The notes under the pieces were generated by a model, which saw only the letters and a program-made list of their open reading frames with translations, did no database searches and was not told the DNA's origin. DNA of 64,000 bases, taken from NCBI RefSeq assembly GCF_003434305.1, contig NZ_QKKX01000056.1, positions 1-64,000 on the forward strand, in the 5' to 3' direction. Below are positions 62,026-64,000 of the stretch, piece by piece. Every line of letters begins with the position of its first letter. The first letter of the stretch is position 1. The position numbers were made by a program, and so were the translations under genes. This DNA comes from Micromonospora sp. MW-13 (lineage in GTDB: Bacteria > Actinomycetota > Actinomycetes > Mycobacteriales > Micromonosporaceae).

Positions 62026-63609
62026 CTACAGCGGGATGTTGCCGTGCTTCTTCGGTGGGAGGGTTTCGCGTTTGGTGCGTAGCACCCGTAGCGCGCGGAC
62101 GATCTGGGTGCGCGTCTCGTGCGGTCGGATGACCGAGTCGACGTAGCCGCGTTCGGCGGCGATGTACGGGTTGGCCAGGGTGTCCTCGTACTCGGCGATC
62201 TTCTCGGCCCGTACGGCGGCGGGGTCGTCGGCCTTCGCCAACTCCGAGCGGTACAGGATGTTCACCGCGCCCTGCGCGCCCATCACCGCGATCTGCGCGG
62301 TCGGCCAGGCGAAGTTCAGGTCCGCGCCGAGGTGCTTGGAGCCCATCACGTCGTACGCCCCGCCGTACGCCTTGCGGGTGATCACGGTGACCTTCGGGAC
62401 GGTGGCCTCGGCGTACGCGTAGATCAGCTTGGCGCCCCGGCGGATGATGCCGTCCCACTCCTGACCGGTGCCGGGCAGGAACCCCGGGACGTCCACGAAG
62501 GTCAGCACCGGAACGTTGAACGCGTCGCAGGTACGCACGAACCGGGCGGCCTTCTCCGACGCGGCGATGTCCAGGGTCCCGGCGAAGTGCATCGGCTGGT
62601 TGGCCACCACACCGACCGGCCGGCCCTCGACCCGACCGAACCCGACCACCAGGTTCTGCGCGTAGAGCGGCTGGACCTCCAGGAACTCGCCGTCATCCAG
62701 AACGTGCCCGATCACCCGGTGCATGTCGTACGGCTGGTTGGCCGAGTCCGGGATCAGCGTGTCCAACTCCCGGTCGGAGTCGGTGACCGCCAGATCGGCC
62801 GGGGCCTCGAACACCGGCGGCTCGTCCAGATTGTTCGACGGCAGATACGACAGCAACGCCTTGACGTACTCGATCGCATCCCGCTCGTCCGCACCGAGGT
62901 AGTGCGCGTTACCGCTGCGCGCGTTGTGCGTCCGCGCGCCACCCAACTCCTCCATCGCCACGTCCTCGCCGGTGACCGTCTTGATCACATCCGGGCCGGT
63001 GATGAACATGTGCGAGGTCTGGTCGACCATCACGGTGAAGTCGGTGACCGCCGGGGAGTACACCGCCCCACCCGCGCACGGCCCCATGATCAGGGACACC
63101 TGCGGGATGACGCCACTGGCCCGCACGTTACGGAAGAAGATCTCGCCGTACAGACCGAGCGAAGCGACACCCTCCTGGATCCGGGCCCCACCGGAGTCGT
63201 TGATACCGACCACCGGGCAACCGATCTTCATAGCCAGATCCATCACCTTGACGATCTTCTCGCCGAAAACCTCACCGAGCGAACCACCGAAGACCGTGAA
63301 GTCCTGGGCGAAAACACAGACCTGCCGACCATCGACCGTGCCATAGCCGGTGACCACCCCGTCACCGTACGGGCGGGACCGCTCCAGCCCGAAGTTGGTC
63401 GACCGATGCCGCGCGAACCCGTCCAACTCGACGAACGAGCCCTCATCGAGCAGCATCCCGATCCGCTCTCGGGCGGTCTTCTTCCCCCGCGCGTGCTGCT
63501 TCTCGACCGCACGCGCCGACCCGGCGTGCACCGCCTCGTCGATCCGTCGCTCCAGGTCCGCCTGCCTACCGGCAGTGCTGTGAATGTCGATCCCGATCTC
63601 GGTAGTCAC
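62026..63609 (-). CDS. Acyl-CoA carboxylase beta subunit (carboxyltransferase)
   Basis: A 527-residue carboxyltransferase of the AccD/PccB family. Oxyanion regions SGGARIQEGVASL (N domain) and GAYDVMGSKH (C domain) are present. The Asp in GGAYDVMG corresponds to the position that in Streptomyces PccB determines propionyl-CoA preference, so a propionyl-CoA carboxylase is likely. GTG start six bases after TATATT (minus strand; 63616-63621). Codon bias is somewhat milder in the 5' half. It is divergent from birA. Works with the alpha (45307) and epsilon (55803) subunits. Confidence 0.95.
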   Translation of the reverse strand: MTTEIGIDIHSTAGRQADLERRIDEAVHAGSARAVEKQHARGKKTARERIGMLLDEGSFVELDGFARHRSTNFGLERSRPYGDGVVTGYGTVDGRQVCVFAQDFTVFGGSLGEVFGEKIVKVMDLAMKIGCPVVGINDSGGARIQEGVASLGLYGEIFFRNVRASGVIPQVSLIMGPCAGGAVYSPAVTDFTVMVDQTSHMFITGPDVIKTVTGEDVAMEELGGARTHNARSGNAHYLGADERDAIEYVKALLSYLPSNNLDEPPVFEAPADLAVTDSDRELDTLIPDSANQPYDMHRVIGHVLDDGEFLEVQPLYAQNLVVGFGRVEGRPVGVVANQPMHFAGTLDIAASEKAARFVRTCDAFNVPVLTFVDVPGFLPGTGQEWDGIIRRGAKLIYAYAEATVPKVTVITRKAYGGAYDVMGSKHLGADLNFAWPTAQIAVMGAQGAVNILYRSELAKADDPAAVRAEKIAEYEDTLANPYIAAERGYVDSVIRPHETRTQIVRALRVLRTKRETLPPKKHGNIPL

Positions 63610-63718
63610 CCAGGGAATATAACGATGGTTCAGGACGCCCCCGGTGTGCAGTACGCCTCAGTGCGGGGCGCGCCGACGGGATCCGACCGGCCGCCGGGGC
63701 GGGCCGTAGGCTGGCGGA

Positions 63719-64000
63719 ATGCCCGGTTCCCCGTACACCGACCTGGACCGCCCGCCGCTGTCGGCGGCCCGGCTGCGCCGCGCGCTGGTCGCCCCGCACG
63801 GGCCCTGGCGGCACCTCGACCTGCGCGCCGAGACCGGCTCCACCAACGCCGATGCCGCCGAGGCGGCCCGGGCGGGCGAGCCCGAGGGGCTGGTCGTGGT
63901 CGCCGAGCGGCAGACCGCCGGTCGGGGGCGGCGGGGCCGGGCCTGGCAGTCGCCCGCCCGGGCGGGCATCGCGACCAGCGTGCTGCTCCGGCCGGGCGAG
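63719..64000 (+). CDS. birA: Biotin-[acetyl-CoA-carboxylase] ligase (partial)
   Basis: The first 94 codons are in the window. The biotin-binding ETGSTNADA and biotinyl-AMP loop GRGRRGRAWQSP are intact. It has no N-terminal DNA-binding domain, as in monofunctional actinobacterial ligases. It would biotinylate the Lys in EAMKMEQP of the alpha subunit. Leaderless start: TAGGCT (63707-63712) six bases before the ATG. The 3' part lies beyond the window edge. Confidence 0.94.
   Translation, partial: MPGSPYTDLDRPPLSAARLRRALVAPHGPWRHLDLRAETGSTNADAAEAARAGEPEGLVVVAERQTAGRGRRGRAWQSPARAGIATSVLLRPGE

Overview
This window reads as a chromosomal segment of a high-GC actinomycete, most likely a Micromonospora or close relative (Micromonosporaceae; inferred). 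Reasons: very high GC with strongly GC-biased third codon positions, a conservon (histidine kinase tail, roadblock protein, DUF742 protein, GTPase), actinobacterial acyl-CoA carboxylase genes including the small epsilon subunit, PASTA-less PknB-type kinases, a type VII secretion-associated protease, and many genes whose start codon lies 6-8 bases after a TANNNT -10 box (leaderless transcripts). No rRNA, tRNA, CRISPR array or intact insertion sequence was seen.

Layout. 1-2.5 kb: conservon cvnABCD on the plus strand (cvnA is cut by the window edge), closed by a strong hairpin. 2.6-7.6 kb: an orphan substrate-binding lipoprotein, then a minus-strand pair: an acidic conserved protein and a large proline-rich protein whose last ~100 residues are clearly homologous to the CvnA tail. 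7.8-16.3 kb: PadR regulator, permease-prefix membrane protein, the cytochrome bd operon cydABDC and a BlaI/M56-peptidase pair. 16.4-23 kb: deoC with two aldehyde dehydrogenases, upp, a GPP34 protein and a phosphosugar mutase. 23-35.9 kb: PknB-like kinase, acyl-CoA mutase, M20 amidohydrolase, DUF4349 lipoprotein, MBL-fold hydrolase, two conserved proteins, GNAT acetyltransferase, gamma-glutamylcyclotransferase, an LpdA-type quinone dehydrogenase and a DedA protein.

36-44.3 kb: a short second threonyl-tRNA synthetase preceded by what looks like a ribosome-mediated attenuator (a 17-residue leader peptide with three consecutive Thr codons, then a 14-bp terminator hairpin); a MarR regulator with a heterodimeric ABC exporter; GuaB1; LysE-type exporter with a divergent LysR regulator. 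45-52.5 kb: biotin carboxylase/BCCP subunit, a PadR regulator with a DrrAB-like exporter that share a matching operator, an MFS transporter, an O-methyltransferase and Maf. 52.7-55.7 kb: a three-gene type VII secretion-associated module (YxxxD protein, proline-rich protein, mycosin-like protease) inserted between maf and accE and carrying an internal lower-GC segment. 55.8-64 kb: accE, a second PknB-like kinase paralogous to the first, a small membrane protein with a sequestered ribosome binding site, GH25 muramidase, an M50-like membrane protease, an ECF sigma factor with a membrane partner, the carboxylase beta subunit, and the start of birA.

How the parts connect. The biotin carboxylase alpha, epsilon and beta subunits and the biotin ligase lie within about 19 kb and together would make and charge an acyl-CoA carboxylase; the acyl-CoA mutase could act on its products. 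DeoC and the aldehyde dehydrogenases fit deoxyribose breakdown, next to upp for pyrimidine salvage. The most unusual items are the Thr attenuator with its editing-less synthetase, the CvnA-like tail on an unrelated protein, the tandem operators at cydA, and the mosaic type VII module.
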